From NCBI GenBank assembly GCA_022652815.1, contig JALCRR010000003.1, positions 58,195-122,194 of the forward strand: a stretch of 64,000 bases of DNA. Reading direction: 5' to 3'. The first letter of the stretch is position 1, and the number at the start of each line of letters is the position of its first letter. The notes beneath the pieces are model-generated. The model was given only the letters and a program-made list of their open reading frames with translations. It ran no database searches and was not told the origin of the DNA. Shown here in pieces: positions 23,989-34,826 of this stretch. The position numbers and the translations under genes were made by a program. This DNA comes from Oscillibacter sp. GTDB lineage: Bacteria > Bacillota > Clostridia > Oscillospirales > Oscillospiraceae.

Positions 23989-24711
23989 ATGCGCATCGAC
24001 GTTTTGGGCGTCGGCTTTGATAATCTGACCATGGACGAAGCAGTGGAGCAGGGAACCGCCCTGCTGCACACGGAGGGCGCACATTACGTCGTGACCCCCA
24101 ATCCCGAAATTGTGGAGGTCTGCCGCGAAAATCCCGCCGCCTGTGCCGCAGTGAACGGTGCGGATCTGGTGCTGCCGGACGGCATCGGCGTCATCAAGGG
24201 CGCAGCCATGCTGGGCACACCGCTGAAGGAAAAGACCCCCGGCATCGAGTTCGCCTCCCGCATGATGGAAAAGATGGCGGAGGCGGGCAAGTCCCTGTAT
24301 CTGCTGGGCGCCAAGCCGGGCGTTGCCGAAACCGCCGGAAAGAATCTGGCGGCGCAGTATCCCGGACTGAAGATTGCCGGAACCCACGACGGCTATTTCA
24401 AGGACGACGCACCCATCGTCGCTGACATCGCCCAAAGCGGTGCGGACGCGGTGTTCGTGTGCCTTGGCGCACCGAAGCAGGAGCTTTGGATGGCGAAATA
24501 CGGCGCTGCCACCGGCGCACATCTTCTGTGCGGTCTGGGCGGGAGCTTGGACATTTTTTCCGGCGTTTCCGAGCGGGCACCGGAGTTTTGGACAAAGCAC
24601 GGCCTTGAGTGGTTTTACCGCCTGTGCAAGGAGCCCAGCCGCTTTGGCCGTATGATGAAGCTGCCGCTGTTCCTCGTCCACGTCCGGCAGGAGAAGGGGA
24701 AGCGGAAATGA
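23989..24711 (+). CDS. WecG/TagA/CpsF family glycosyltransferase
   Basis: A 240-aa GT26-family enzyme. Conserved features are YVVTPNPEIVEV near residue 33, LVLPDGIGVIKGA and CLGAPKQELWMAK. Members transfer UDP-N-acetylmannosamine or a related sugar to a lipid-linked acceptor in wall teichoic acid or capsule synthesis. No other wall-polymer gene stands nearby, so the pathway is not determined. It shares an ATGA overlap with the thymidylate kinase gene. Confidence 0.92.
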   Translation: MRIDVLGVGFDNLTMDEAVEQGTALLHTEGAHYVVTPNPEIVEVCRENPAACAAVNGADLVLPDGIGVIKGAAMLGTPLKEKTPGIEFASRMMEKMAEAGKSLYLLGAKPGVAETAGKNLAAQYPGLKIAGTHDGYFKDDAPIVADIAQSGADAVFVCLGAPKQELWMAKYGAATGAHLLCGLGGSLDIFSGVSERAPEFWTKHGLEWFYRLCKEPSRFGRMMKLPLFLVHVRQEKGKRK

Positions 24712-25373
24712 ACGGACATCTGATCGTGTTCGAGGGGACGGACGGCTCCGGCAAGGCCACCCAGTCCAACCTTTTGTGCAAGCGTCTTGAAAAAGAGGGC
24801 ATCGACTACCGAAAAATCGACTTTCCGCGCTACGGCAAGCCCTCCGCCGCCATGGTGGAGGAATATCTCCGGGGCGCTTACGGCAAAAAGCCCGGCGATG
24901 TGAACGCCTACGCCGCAACCATGTTTTACGCCATGGATCGCTATGCGTCCTACAAGGACGACTGGGGCTCCTTTTACGAGGCCGGCGGTCTGGTGATCGC
25001 GGATCGCTATACCACGTCCAACGCCGTGCATCAGGCGTCCAAGCTGCCGAAAAGCGAGCGGGGGGAATACCTAAACTGGCTTTTCAATCTGGAATACGGA
25101 CGGCTGGGGCTGCCCAAGCCAGATCTGGTGATTTATCTGGATATGCCCACCGAGATCACGGAAAAGATGATGCGCAAGCGGGAGGCGGAAACCGCCACCC
25201 ACGCCGATATCCACGAGCAGGACGAGGCGTATCTGAAGCGCTGCCGCCAGAACGCGGCGGAGGTTGTGCGGGAATGTGCCTGGCAGGTGATCTCCTGCGC
25301 GGAAAACGGCGAGCCCCGGACGATTGAGGACATCCACGCCGAAGTCTATCGCAAGTGCAAGCCGCTTTTGTGA
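24708..25373 (+). CDS. tmk: Thymidylate kinase
   Basis: A 221-aa P-loop kinase that makes dTDP from dTMP. The P-loop is FEGTDGSGKATQS, with alanine where most TMP kinases have threonine. DRYTTSNAVHQASK matches the DR(Y/H) motif, and VIYLDMP is present. A basic lid region (MMRKREAETATHADIHEQDE) carries the catalytic arginines. This variant P-loop is common in clostridial homologues. The start overlaps wecG by 4 bases. Confidence 0.88.
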   Translation: MNGHLIVFEGTDGSGKATQSNLLCKRLEKEGIDYRKIDFPRYGKPSAAMVEEYLRGAYGKKPGDVNAYAATMFYAMDRYASYKDDWGSFYEAGGLVIADRYTTSNAVHQASKLPKSERGEYLNWLFNLEYGRLGLPKPDLVIYLDMPTEITEKMMRKREAETATHADIHEQDEAYLKRCRQNAAEVVRECAWQVISCAENGEPRTIEDIHAEVYRKCKPLL

Positions 25374-25397
25374 AGCCTGTCCCGGTTTTGGCAACGA

Positions 25398-25421
25398 AAT
25401 AGGACGCCGAAGCGTCCTATT
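25398..25421. terminator. Hairpin between tmk and the cysteine-rich gene
   Basis: A 10-bp stem (25398-25407 with 25412-25421) with a CGAA tetraloop lies between two convergent genes and probably stops both. The T-tract is weak on both sides. Confidence 0.6.
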
Positions 25422-25434
25422 CCATCATGTACCC

Positions 25435-25587
25435 TCAGCAGCAGCCATCGCCGTTGCCGCAGCAGTGGTTGTTGCAGCCGCAGTTGTCGTTGCAGCAGTG
25501 GTTGTCGTTGCCACAGCAGCAGCACAGAACCAGGACGATGATAATAATCCACCACAGGCATGAGCAGTTGTTTCCGGAACCAAACAT
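25435..25587 (-). CDS. Cysteine-rich 50-aa membrane peptide
   Basis: A small ORF, ATG 25587 after GAGGTG, TGA at 25435. The start MFGSGNNCSCLWWIIIIVLV gives one short hydrophobic helix. The rest is almost only Cys, Asn, His, Gly and Asp in pairs such as CCCC, HCC and CGC. Fourteen of 50 residues are cysteine. The composition suggests metal binding or disulfide cross-linking, as seen in some spore coat and YjcZ-type peptides; homology to those is not claimed. A TTCG-loop hairpin follows as terminator. Confidence 0.7.
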   Translation of the reverse strand: MFGSGNNCSCLWWIIIIVLVLCCCCGNDNHCCNDNCGCNNHCCGNGDGCC

Positions 25588-25731
25588 GATTGTTCACCTC
25601 ACTTGCTGTTCTGAAACAGTCTATGCGAAAGCGGGGGCCTGTGGAACTTGGCCGACAAAACAATTCTGTCGGCAAACGTGAATATTTGAACTCTCCGTCG
25701 GGACAGAACGCGGCGGAAACGGGAGGTACCT

Positions 25732-26877
25732 ATGTCCGATTTTCAAAATGACGAAACATCCAGATGGAACGCAGCGGAGGTTCGGGCCAACGAGGAGCAG
25801 AGAAATGCTGCCCGTCAGCGCCCTCACCGCAAGAATAAGCCCTTCAACTGGCTGCTGTATTTCATCGTGGTGGTGGCGGTTTCCACCCTGCTGGCCGGAA
25901 TCGGCTGGCTGCTGATTAACGATTTCTGCTCGCTGAACAAAGCCAGCGTGACTACCACCATCGAGGTCACATCCGACGATGACCTCGGCTCGATTGCAAC
26001 GAAGCTCCACGATGCGGGTCTTGTGAAGTACAAGTGGTTTTTCAAGGCCTTCGGCGTGGTGGATAAGGCGTCCGGCAAAATCGGCATCGGCACGTATGAG
26101 CTCAACAGCAACATGGACTACGTGGCCTTGGTGACGGCGATGCACAACGCCTCCGGCAACCTAAACGCCGAGACGGTCAAGGTGACGATTCCGGAGGGCT
26201 ATACCGTGGCGCAGACGATTGCCCTGCTGGCGAAAAACGGCGTCAACACGGCGGACGCGCTGACCACGGCGGCGCAGACGGCCACCTTTGATTACAGTTT
26301 TATTGATGCGTCCAGCCAGGACATCTCCCGGCTGGAAGGCTATTTGTTCCCGGACACGTACGAGTTTTACGTGAACGAAAAGCCGGAAGCCGCGCTGAAC
26401 CGCCTGCTTTCCACGTTCAACTCGAAGCTCGACGAGACGCGGACCGCGCAGATCAAGGCGTCTGATTATACCCTTGAGCAGCTCGTTACCATTGCGTCTT
26501 TGATCGAAAAGGAGACGGACGGCTCCGACCAGGCGAAGATCGCCTCCGTCATTTACAACCGCCTAAACGATTCCGGCAGCCACGGCACTTACAAGATGCT
26601 GCAAATCGACGCATCGCTGCTGTACGCCCTGCCGGAGCACACCGGCGCGCTGACCAACGACGACAAAAAGACGGATTCGCCCTATAACCTGTACAAAAAC
26701 GCAGGCCTGCCGCCTACGCCGATTGCCAACCCCGGCATGGCCTCCATCGACGCGGCGCTTTCCCCGGAGACTACCAGCTATTATTACTACGCACTGGGCA
26801 AGGACGGCGTCCACCATTACTTTGAAACCTATAACGAACACGTCAATTTTGTCAACAGCGATGACTATGCAGGATAA
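25732..26877 (+). CDS. mltG: Endolytic murein transglycosylase MltG
   Basis: A 381-aa YceG-like enzyme that cuts nascent peptidoglycan strands. A cytoplasmic polar N terminus of about 40 residues precedes one membrane helix (about 42-66). The LysM-like subdomain follows, then the catalytic domain with LEGYLFPDTYEF, IASLIEKET (catalytic glutamate) and SPYNLYKNAGLPPTPIANPG. GGAGGTACCT precedes the start. It overlaps the U32 peptidase gene by about 11 bases. Confidence 0.95.
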   Translation: MSDFQNDETSRWNAAEVRANEEQRNAARQRPHRKNKPFNWLLYFIVVVAVSTLLAGIGWLLINDFCSLNKASVTTTIEVTSDDDLGSIATKLHDAGLVKYKWFFKAFGVVDKASGKIGIGTYELNSNMDYVALVTAMHNASGNLNAETVKVTIPEGYTVAQTIALLAKNGVNTADALTTAAQTATFDYSFIDASSQDISRLEGYLFPDTYEFYVNEKPEAALNRLLSTFNSKLDETRTAQIKASDYTLEQLVTIASLIEKETDGSDQAKIASVIYNRLNDSGSHGTYKMLQIDASLLYALPEHTGALTNDDKKTDSPYNLYKNAGLPPTPIANPGMASIDAALSPETTSYYYYALGKDGVHHYFETYNEHVNFVNSDDYAG

Positions 26878-28099
26878 CAGAAAAAAGCCGGAGCTGCTTG
26901 CCCCGGCGGGGGATATGGAACGGCTGCACATGGCGGTGCTCTACGGCGCAGACGCCGTTTATCTGGCGGGCACCAGCTTTGGCATGCGCTCCTTTGCGGG
27001 CAACTTTTCGGACGAGGAGCTGCCCCGGGCGGTGCAGTTTGCCCACGACCACGGCGTGCGCGTCCACTGCACGGTGAACACCATGCCCCGCAACGACGAA
27101 GCTGCCAAGCTTCCCGCGCATCTGGAAGTCTTAAACGATGCGGGGATCGATGCCATTATTTGCGCCGATCTGGGCGTTTTCACGCTGGCGGGGAAGTACG
27201 CGCCGCGCTGTGAGCGCCATGTGTCCACGCAAGCCAGCATCGCCAACTATGAGTGCGCGAGAGCGTGGTATGACCTGGGTGCCCAGCGGGTGATTCTGGC
27301 GCGGGAGCTGTCCCTGCCGGAAATCCGGGAGATTCGGGAAAAGACCCCGCAGGAGCTGGAGATCGAGTGCTTTGTCCACGGCGCCATGTGCGTCAGTTAC
27401 TCCGGGCGCTGCCTTTTAAGCAATTACATGACTGGACGGGACTCCAACCGCGGGGCGTGTGCCCAGCCCTGCCGCTATCAGTACGCGCTGATGGAGGAAA
27501 AGCGCCCCGGGGAGTATTTCCCGGTGTTTGAGGACGAAAAGGGCACGTATATCATGAACTCCCGCGACATGTGCATGATCGACCATCTGGACGATCTGAT
27601 CGACGCGGGCGTCAGCAGCTTAAAGATCGAGGGACGGGCAAAATCCGCCTATTATGCCGCCATCGTGACGGGGGCTTACCGCCACTGTCTGGACGCGGTG
27701 TGGGCAGGGCAGACCCCCGACCCCATCTGGCGGGACGAGGTGGAACACGTCAGTCACCGCCATTACGCCACCGGCTTCTTTTACGGTCAGCCGGGGCAGT
27801 TTTACGAGAACTCCCGGTATATCCGCGACTGGCAGGTGGCTGCCATCGTCACGGACTGTGACGCGGCGGGCAACGCCACGCTGTCTCTGCGGAACAAATT
27901 CCGCATGGGCGACACGGTGGAGATCGTCGGCCCCGATTTCAAGCCGTTTTCCATGACGGTGGAAATCATCGCGGATGAGAATGGAACGCCTCTTGACGAG
28001 GTGCGCAATCCCCAGCAGATCTTTCATATGAAATTACCCTGCGCAGTGCCGCCCCTTTCCATGGTGCGCCATGCCGGGCAGGGAAGTACCAAGGAATAA
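26867..28099 (+). CDS. Peptidase U32 family protein
   Basis: About 410 aa. Residues 5-20 read KKPELLAPAGDMERLH, the usual N terminus, and the U32 signature lies at FVHGAMCVSYSGRCLLSNYM followed by RGACAQPCRYQY. The family includes RlhA/TrhP-type tRNA and rRNA hydroxylation proteins and collagenase-like PrtC, so proteolysis is not certain. Conserved cysteines could bind a cluster. The start lies in the end of mltG (ATG 26867, or 26861), with translation presumably coupled. Confidence 0.92.
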   Translation: MQDNRKKPELLAPAGDMERLHMAVLYGADAVYLAGTSFGMRSFAGNFSDEELPRAVQFAHDHGVRVHCTVNTMPRNDEAAKLPAHLEVLNDAGIDAIICADLGVFTLAGKYAPRCERHVSTQASIANYECARAWYDLGAQRVILARELSLPEIREIREKTPQELEIECFVHGAMCVSYSGRCLLSNYMTGRDSNRGACAQPCRYQYALMEEKRPGEYFPVFEDEKGTYIMNSRDMCMIDHLDDLIDAGVSSLKIEGRAKSAYYAAIVTGAYRHCLDAVWAGQTPDPIWRDEVEHVSHRHYATGFFYGQPGQFYENSRYIRDWQVAAIVTDCDAAGNATLSLRNKFRMGDTVEIVGPDFKPFSMTVEIIADENGTPLDEVRNPQQIFHMKLPCAVPPLSMVRHAGQGSTKE

Positions 28100-28110
28100 G
28101 GAGAACTACC

Positions 28111-29508
28111 ATGAACGCAGACGTTGTTATCATCGGCGCCGGCCCCGCCGGCATTTTCACCGCACTGGAGCTGATCCGCAAGGGAAAGGGCCAGAAAATT
28201 GTCATGGTCGAAAAGGGCCAGAGCGTGGAAAAGCGCCACTGCCCCAAGGACAAGACCGGCCACTGCATGAACTGCAAGCCCTACTGCCACATCACCACCG
28301 GCTTTTCCGGCGCCGGTGCGTTCTCTGACGGCAAGCTGTCCCTTTCCTACGAGGTGGGCGGCGATCTGCCCACCTTGATCGGCACCGACAAGGCGCAGGA
28401 GACCATCGACTACGCCGACAAGATCTATCTGGAATTCGGCGCGGACGAGCATATCGAGGGTCTGGGTCACGACGCCGAGCGCAAGGACATCCGCCGCCGC
28501 GCTATTCAAGCGGGACTGAAGCTGGTGGACTGCCCCATCCGGCACATGGGCACGGAAAAAGCCCAGATGATCTACCTCGGCATCGAGAACTACCTGCGGG
28601 ACAACGGCGTGGAGATTCTCTTTGGCTACGAGTGCTCCAATTTGATTTTGGAGAACAGCGTGTGCAAGGGCGTGTCCATCTCCAACGGTCAGAAGGATCT
28701 GGAGATCTACGCCAAGCATACGGTGGTGGCCACCGGACGCCGCGGCGCTGACTGGCTGGAAAAGCTCTGTGCGGAGCACAACATCGCCCACGCTCCCGGC
28801 ACCGTCGACATCGGCGTGCGGGTGGAGGTGCGCAACGAGATCATGGAGACGGTCAACCGCGTGCTGTACGAGTCCAAGCTGGTGGGCTATCCCAAGCCCT
28901 TCAAGAACAAGGTGCGCACCTTCTGCCAGAACCCCGGCGGCTTCGTTTCCCAGGAAAACTACGACAACAATCTGGCAGTGGTCAACGGCCACTCCTACAA
29001 GGATCTGAAAACGGACAACACCAATTTGTCCATTCTCTGCTCCCACAATTTCTCCGTGCCCTTCAACCAGCCCATCGCCTACGCCCAGAAGGTGGGCGAG
29101 CTGACCAATATGCTGGCCAACGGCCACATTCTCGTCCAGCGCTTCGGCGACATTCTGGACGGCAAGCGCACCTGGGAGAAGGAGTTGGCACAGTCCAATA
29201 TCCACCCGACGCTGCCGGACGCCGTGGCAGGCGACATCACCGCCGCCATGCCGTACCGCGCCATGGTGAACATCATCGGCTTCATTCAGGCCATGGACTA
29301 CGTGGTGCCGGGCTTTGCGTCCTACGAGACGCTGCTGTACTCCCCGGAGCTGAAGTTCTACTCCAACCGTGTCAAGATGGACACGGACTTCAACACCAGC
29401 TTGCAGGGACTGCACTGCCTGGGCGATTCCTCCGGCTGGACGAGAGGACTGATGATGGCCTCCGTCATGGGCGTGCTCATGGGCCGCAAGCTGGCAGAGG
29501 AAGAATAA
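28111..29508 (+). CDS. FAD-dependent dehydrogenase (COG2509-type)
   Basis: A 465-aa flavoprotein. The Rossmann motif VIIGAGPAGIFTALEL lies at residues 5-20. A cysteine-rich stretch (CPKDKTGHCMNCKPYCH) follows, and then SGAGAFSDGKLS. A second dinucleotide motif is near VVATGRRGADWL, and a late FAD contact is at GLHCLGDSSGWTRGLMMA. The family is uncharacterised; close relatives are annotated as NAD(FAD)-utilising dehydrogenases. GGAG precedes the ATG, 11 bases after the U32 gene. A terminator follows. Confidence 0.9.
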   Translation: MNADVVIIGAGPAGIFTALELIRKGKGQKIVMVEKGQSVEKRHCPKDKTGHCMNCKPYCHITTGFSGAGAFSDGKLSLSYEVGGDLPTLIGTDKAQETIDYADKIYLEFGADEHIEGLGHDAERKDIRRRAIQAGLKLVDCPIRHMGTEKAQMIYLGIENYLRDNGVEILFGYECSNLILENSVCKGVSISNGQKDLEIYAKHTVVATGRRGADWLEKLCAEHNIAHAPGTVDIGVRVEVRNEIMETVNRVLYESKLVGYPKPFKNKVRTFCQNPGGFVSQENYDNNLAVVNGHSYKDLKTDNTNLSILCSHNFSVPFNQPIAYAQKVGELTNMLANGHILVQRFGDILDGKRTWEKELAQSNIHPTLPDAVAGDITAAMPYRAMVNIIGFIQAMDYVVPGFASYETLLYSPELKFYSNRVKMDTDFNTSLQGLHCLGDSSGWTRGLMMASVMGVLMGRKLAEEE

Positions 29509-29526
29509 GTTTTTTCATGCCTACCG

Positions 29527-29557
29527 CCGCCGGGAAGAAATTCCCGGCGGTCTTTTT
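29527..29557 (+). terminator. Terminator of the mltG-U32-flavoprotein operon
   Basis: A 10-bp stem (29527-29536 with 29541-29550) is followed by TCTTTTT. Confidence 0.9.
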
Positions 29558-29605
29558 CTGTCCTTTCTTTGAGAATTGTTTCATTTTGAAGCGCACTGTC
29601 CGCGC

Positions 29606-29694
29606 ACTATAACTGTAACAGTGACTGTTGCTTTCGCAAATAACATTTACTTTTCCTTTGACTATGACAGTAACAGTAACAGTAACTGGGAACG
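29606..29694. repeat. Short ACAGTA-type repeats upstream of the DUF6291 gene
   Basis: AACTGTAACAGTGACTGTT (29611-29629) forms a dyad, and ACAGTAACAGTAACAGTAAC (near 29666-29686) repeats the same hexamer three times. They sit between the flavoprotein terminator and the DUF6291 start and could be operator sites. Confidence 0.5.
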
Positions 29695-29723
29695 AACAAC
29701 AGACGAACGAGAAAGGAACGCGC

Positions 29724-30140
29724 ATGGAAACAGAGAAAAAAGGCTTCGTATTGTACTTTGACATGGTTGACCAGATTGAGGCGTTTCCGCAGCAGGAGCA
29801 GCTGGCGCTCTACCGCGCGCTGGTGCGCTACGCCCGGCGCATCGCCGGAGGGGAGGAGGACGGAATTGAATGGGTGTTGCGGCAGGTGCCGGAGCTGTCC
29901 ATTCCGGCGCAGACGGCGTTCCGGTTTCTTGCCGCTGCTGTGCTGCGGGATACCAATAAGTGGCGCGCACGCCGCGCCGCCTTCCAGCGTCCGGAGGGGG
30001 AGCGAAACTCCCGCCGCGCTGACAGTAGCCGCATACCGTCCGCCGCCGCACAGGACGATCGCATGCGCGGCGTGGGAGACATGGCAAGATATGCCCGGGA
30101 ACTTCGCGCCGAATGCCACGCAAGCGGGGAAAACCGTTGA
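29724..30140 (+). CDS. DUF6291 family protein
   Basis: A 138-aa protein starting METEKKGFVLYFDMVDQIEA after AAAGGA. The first ~80 residues match the DUF6291 pattern (GFVLYFD...L...EQLALYRALVRYA), a family often found in mobile elements and phage-like regions of Clostridia. The C terminus is Arg- and Ala-rich and looks disordered. Here it stands alone, with repeats upstream and the alaS T-box promoter overlapping its stop codon. It may be a small DNA-related protein; the function is unknown. Confidence 0.7.
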   Translation: METEKKGFVLYFDMVDQIEAFPQQEQLALYRALVRYARRIAGGEEDGIEWVLRQVPELSIPAQTAFRFLAAAVLRDTNKWRARRAAFQRPEGERNSRRADSSRIPSAAAQDDRMRGVGDMARYARELRAECHASGENR

Positions 30141-30164
30141 CAAAACGGCGAATTGGGTTATAAT
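30137..30164 (+). promoter_or_regulatory. Promoter of the alaS T-box leader
   Basis: TTGACA (30137-30142) and TATAAT (30159-30164) are perfect boxes with a 16-bp spacer. The -35 box overlaps the stop codon of the DUF6291 gene. Confidence 0.92.
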
Positions 30165-30170
30165 AGGCAG

Positions 30171-30408
30171 GTAAAAGAAAAACGCCATGAGAAAGTCAGC
30201 TCTGCAACAAAGGCCAAAGCGAGAGGGGAACGGTGCAAGCCCCTTGCCCAATGGACAGAGCAGCCGCTTTTGAGCAGTCTGCGACGAGCAGAACGATTCA
30301 TCCCCGTTACCGGATGACTAAGACACTCTGCCGTTTGGCGGGGTAATTAGGGTGGTACCGTGAAGCAAGGCTTCGCCCCTAAACCATGGGGCGGAGCCTT
30401 TTTATTTT
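30171..30408 (+). ncRNA. T-box riboswitch of alaS
   Basis: The leader contains the T-box core AGGGTGGTACCGTG at about 30349-30362. A terminator follows (stem 30367-30379 with 30388-30400, then TTTATTTT). The stem I region covers about 30180-30290. Alanine specificity is inferred from alaS downstream; the specifier triplet was not assigned. Uncharged tRNA-Ala should stabilise the antiterminator. Confidence 0.93.
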
Positions 30409-30443
30409 CAAATTTTTCAATTCACATAGGAGGAAGAAAAAAC

Positions 30444-33098
<2,655 letters not shown>

Positions 33099-33114
33099 AG
33101 CGACGCAACTAAAA

Positions 33115-33150
33115 TCCGTCCGCAGCCCAGCGTCAGCGGGTGCGGACGGA
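33115..33150 (-). other. Inverted repeat between alaS and the HIT gene
   Basis: TCCGTCCGCA (33115-33124) pairs with TGCGGACGGA (33141-33150). The U-tract is on the minus strand (TTTTA), so it does not act as a normal plus-strand terminator for alaS. The rest of 33099-33310 contains no gene; a short GC-rich stretch with AGCGAAGTGAGCGAGCGGC at about 33160-33180 looks like a generic intergenic repeat. Confidence 0.5.
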
Positions 33151-33310
33151 AAAGGAAAAGCAGCGAAGTGAGCGAGCGGCACGGCGCAAACGTGCTGCGA
33201 GGGATACGGAGCTTGCTTTAACGCGGCTGAAAAGCTGAAGTGGGCTAGCAGCAATCTCCGTAAAGGGAAAATGCTGAACACTTGATTTCCGGGGAAAGGA
33301 GGAAAATTCA

Positions 33311-33649
33311 ATGTCTGATTGCTTATTCTGCAAGATCGCAGCGGGAGAAATCCCCTCCAACAAGGTCTATGAGGACGAGGTGTGCTTTGCTTTTTACGAC
33401 ATCGCGCCCCAGGCTCCGTCGCATTTCCTGGTGATTCCCAAGGAGCATATTGCGTCTGTTTCCGCCATCAGCGCGGACAACAGCGCCATCGTCGCCCACA
33501 TCTTTGAAGTGATCGCCAAGATCACGAAGGAGAAGGGCATCGAGAGCTACCGCGTGGTTTCCAACATCGGCGAGCAGGCCGGACAGAGCGTGCCCCATCT
33601 GCACTTCCATGTGCTCTCCGGGCGCGATATGACTTGGCCTCCGGGCTAA
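33311..33649 (+). CDS. HIT family protein (nucleotide hydrolase/transferase)
   Basis: A 112-aa Hint-type histidine triad protein with CLFCKIAAGEIPSNKVYEDE at the N terminus and the triad HLHFHVL near the end. It hydrolyses nucleoside phosphoramidates in the family. AAAGGAGG precedes the start. It is the last gene before about 1.2 kb of repeats. Confidence 0.95.
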   Translation: MSDCLFCKIAAGEIPSNKVYEDEVCFAFYDIAPQAPSHFLVIPKEHIASVSAISADNSAIVAHIFEVIAKITKEKGIESYRVVSNIGEQAGQSVPHLHFHVLSGRDMTWPPG

Positions 33650-34054
33650 TCGTCGGGACAAACTGCGTATCCTTCGCTTGTGCGCCATCGGGCGCAAAAG
33701 CTCTCTCACTCCGTTGTCCCTCCTCTTCCTCCGCAAACGCTTCGCTGGTTTGTGTCGGAGGGGGGACGGGGGGCGGACAAATTCCGTATCCTTCGCTTGT
33801 GCGCCGTCGGGCGCAAAAGTTGCGGCATTGCCGCAGGAATGCACCCCACATTTTCTTTGCTCTTGGGCAAAGAAAACGTGCCGTGCACGGTACAAAAGAA
33901 AACCGCCGAGGACACACCCCGCCGCAAAGCTTTGCGGCGGGGACCTCGTGTCGCGGGGGATGGCTTGGAGAGAAGGCAGCGAAACTCTCCCAAGCCGGGG
34001 TTATCTTGTCCTTGCGCCAGTCCGGGGCGGATATGTCGATACCCTGTCCCGTAT
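33650..34054. other. Gene-free region with short repeats and hairpins
   Basis: No coding sequence is supported here. A segment of about 34 bp (CGTATCC...GCGCAAAAG type) occurs at 33667-33700 and again at 33786-33819. Several inverted repeats follow, such as CCCCGCCGCAAAGC with its complement near 33917-33943 and TTTTCTTTGC/GCAAAGAAAA near 33852-33876. The region leads into the 224-bp tandem repeats. Confidence 0.6.
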
Positions 34055-34714
34055 GCCCCGCTGCCGCTGGCTGATTTCAAACAGGTAAGCGCCAGCTTTA
34101 TAGAAGTAGGGGCAATACAGGTTTCTTCCCCGGACTACTACGATTGAGCGGTTTCGCGTGTATTGGATGTACCGAAAATTTGTAGAGGGGTAAAGCCCCT
34201 AAAAGCGCCTTTTTCTTCCACCGTGCGGGGCGCATTCTTTTTCGGCAAGACGAAAAAGAATGGGGGGATTGCGGCAATGCCCCGCTGCCGCTGGCTGATT
34301 TCAAACAGGTAAGCGCCGGCGTCATAGAAGTAGGGGCAATGCGATTTTTTTCCCCGGACAACTACGATTGAGCGGTTTCGCGTGTATTGGATGTACCGAA
34401 AATTTGTAGAGGGGTAAAGCCCCTAAAAGCGCCTTTTTCTTCCACCGTGCGGGGCGCATTCTTTTTCGGCAAGACGAAAAAGAATGGGGGGATTGCGGCA
34501 ATGCGCCGCTGCCGCTGGCTGATTTCAAACAGGTAAGCGCCAGCGTCATAGAAGTAGGGGCAATGCGATTTTCTTCCCCGGACAACTACGATTGAGCGGT
34601 TTCGCGTGTATTGGATGTACCGAAAATTTGTAGAGGGGTAAAGCCCCTAAAAGCGCCTTTTTCTTCCACCGTGCGGGGCGCATTCTTTTTCGGCAAGACG
34701 AAAAAGAATGGGGG
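34055..34714. repeat. Three tandem units of 224 bp
   Basis: The sequence CTGGCTGATTTCAAACAGG occurs at 34067, 34291 and 34515, exactly 224 bp apart, and the units match over almost their full length. Units 2 and 3 differ by very few bases; unit 1 is more divergent near its start. Each unit holds GAGGGGTAAAGCCCCT, a GCGCC...GGCGC stem, and a 12-bp hairpin CATTCTTTTTCG/CGAAAAAGAATG. The third unit stops just after that last hairpin. The short ORFs in it are repeated shadows. Confidence 0.9.
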
Positions 34715-34758
34715 CTGCAGTTCTCCGGCTGGCAGCCGGTTATTTATTACGCAAGAAA

Positions 34759-34806
34759 CAACCCAAACGGTTCACTTTCTGCATAAAAAAGCAACCAAAT
34801 GGTAAC
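34759..34806. promoter_or_regulatory. Two operator-like direct repeats before the HTH gene
   Basis: CAACCCAAACGGTTCAC (34759-34775) and CAACCAAATGGTAAC (34792-34806) share a CAACC-AAAyGGT-AC pattern, each with internal dyad symmetry. They start 33 bp apart, about three helical turns. They are good candidates for autoregulatory binding sites of the HTH protein. Confidence 0.5.
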
Positions 34807-34826
34807 CTCTTTTTGAGGTGATCCGT

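Noticed and set aside
25427-25681. 84-codon Gln/Pro-rich frame on the plus strand
   Set aside because: It is the mirror of the cysteine-rich minus-strand gene; the repeats of Gln come from Cys codons read backwards.
28024-29415. 463-codon open frame on the minus strand
   Set aside because: Antisense to the FAD-dependent dehydrogenase, which carries clear FAD motifs.
33634-34361. Several 76-155-codon frames on both strands in the repeat region
   Set aside because: They run through inverted repeats, recur with each repeat unit and have no consistent RBS or family resemblance.
34055-34714. CRISPR array
   Set aside because: The unit is 224 bp with no alternating unique spacers and no cas genes nearby.
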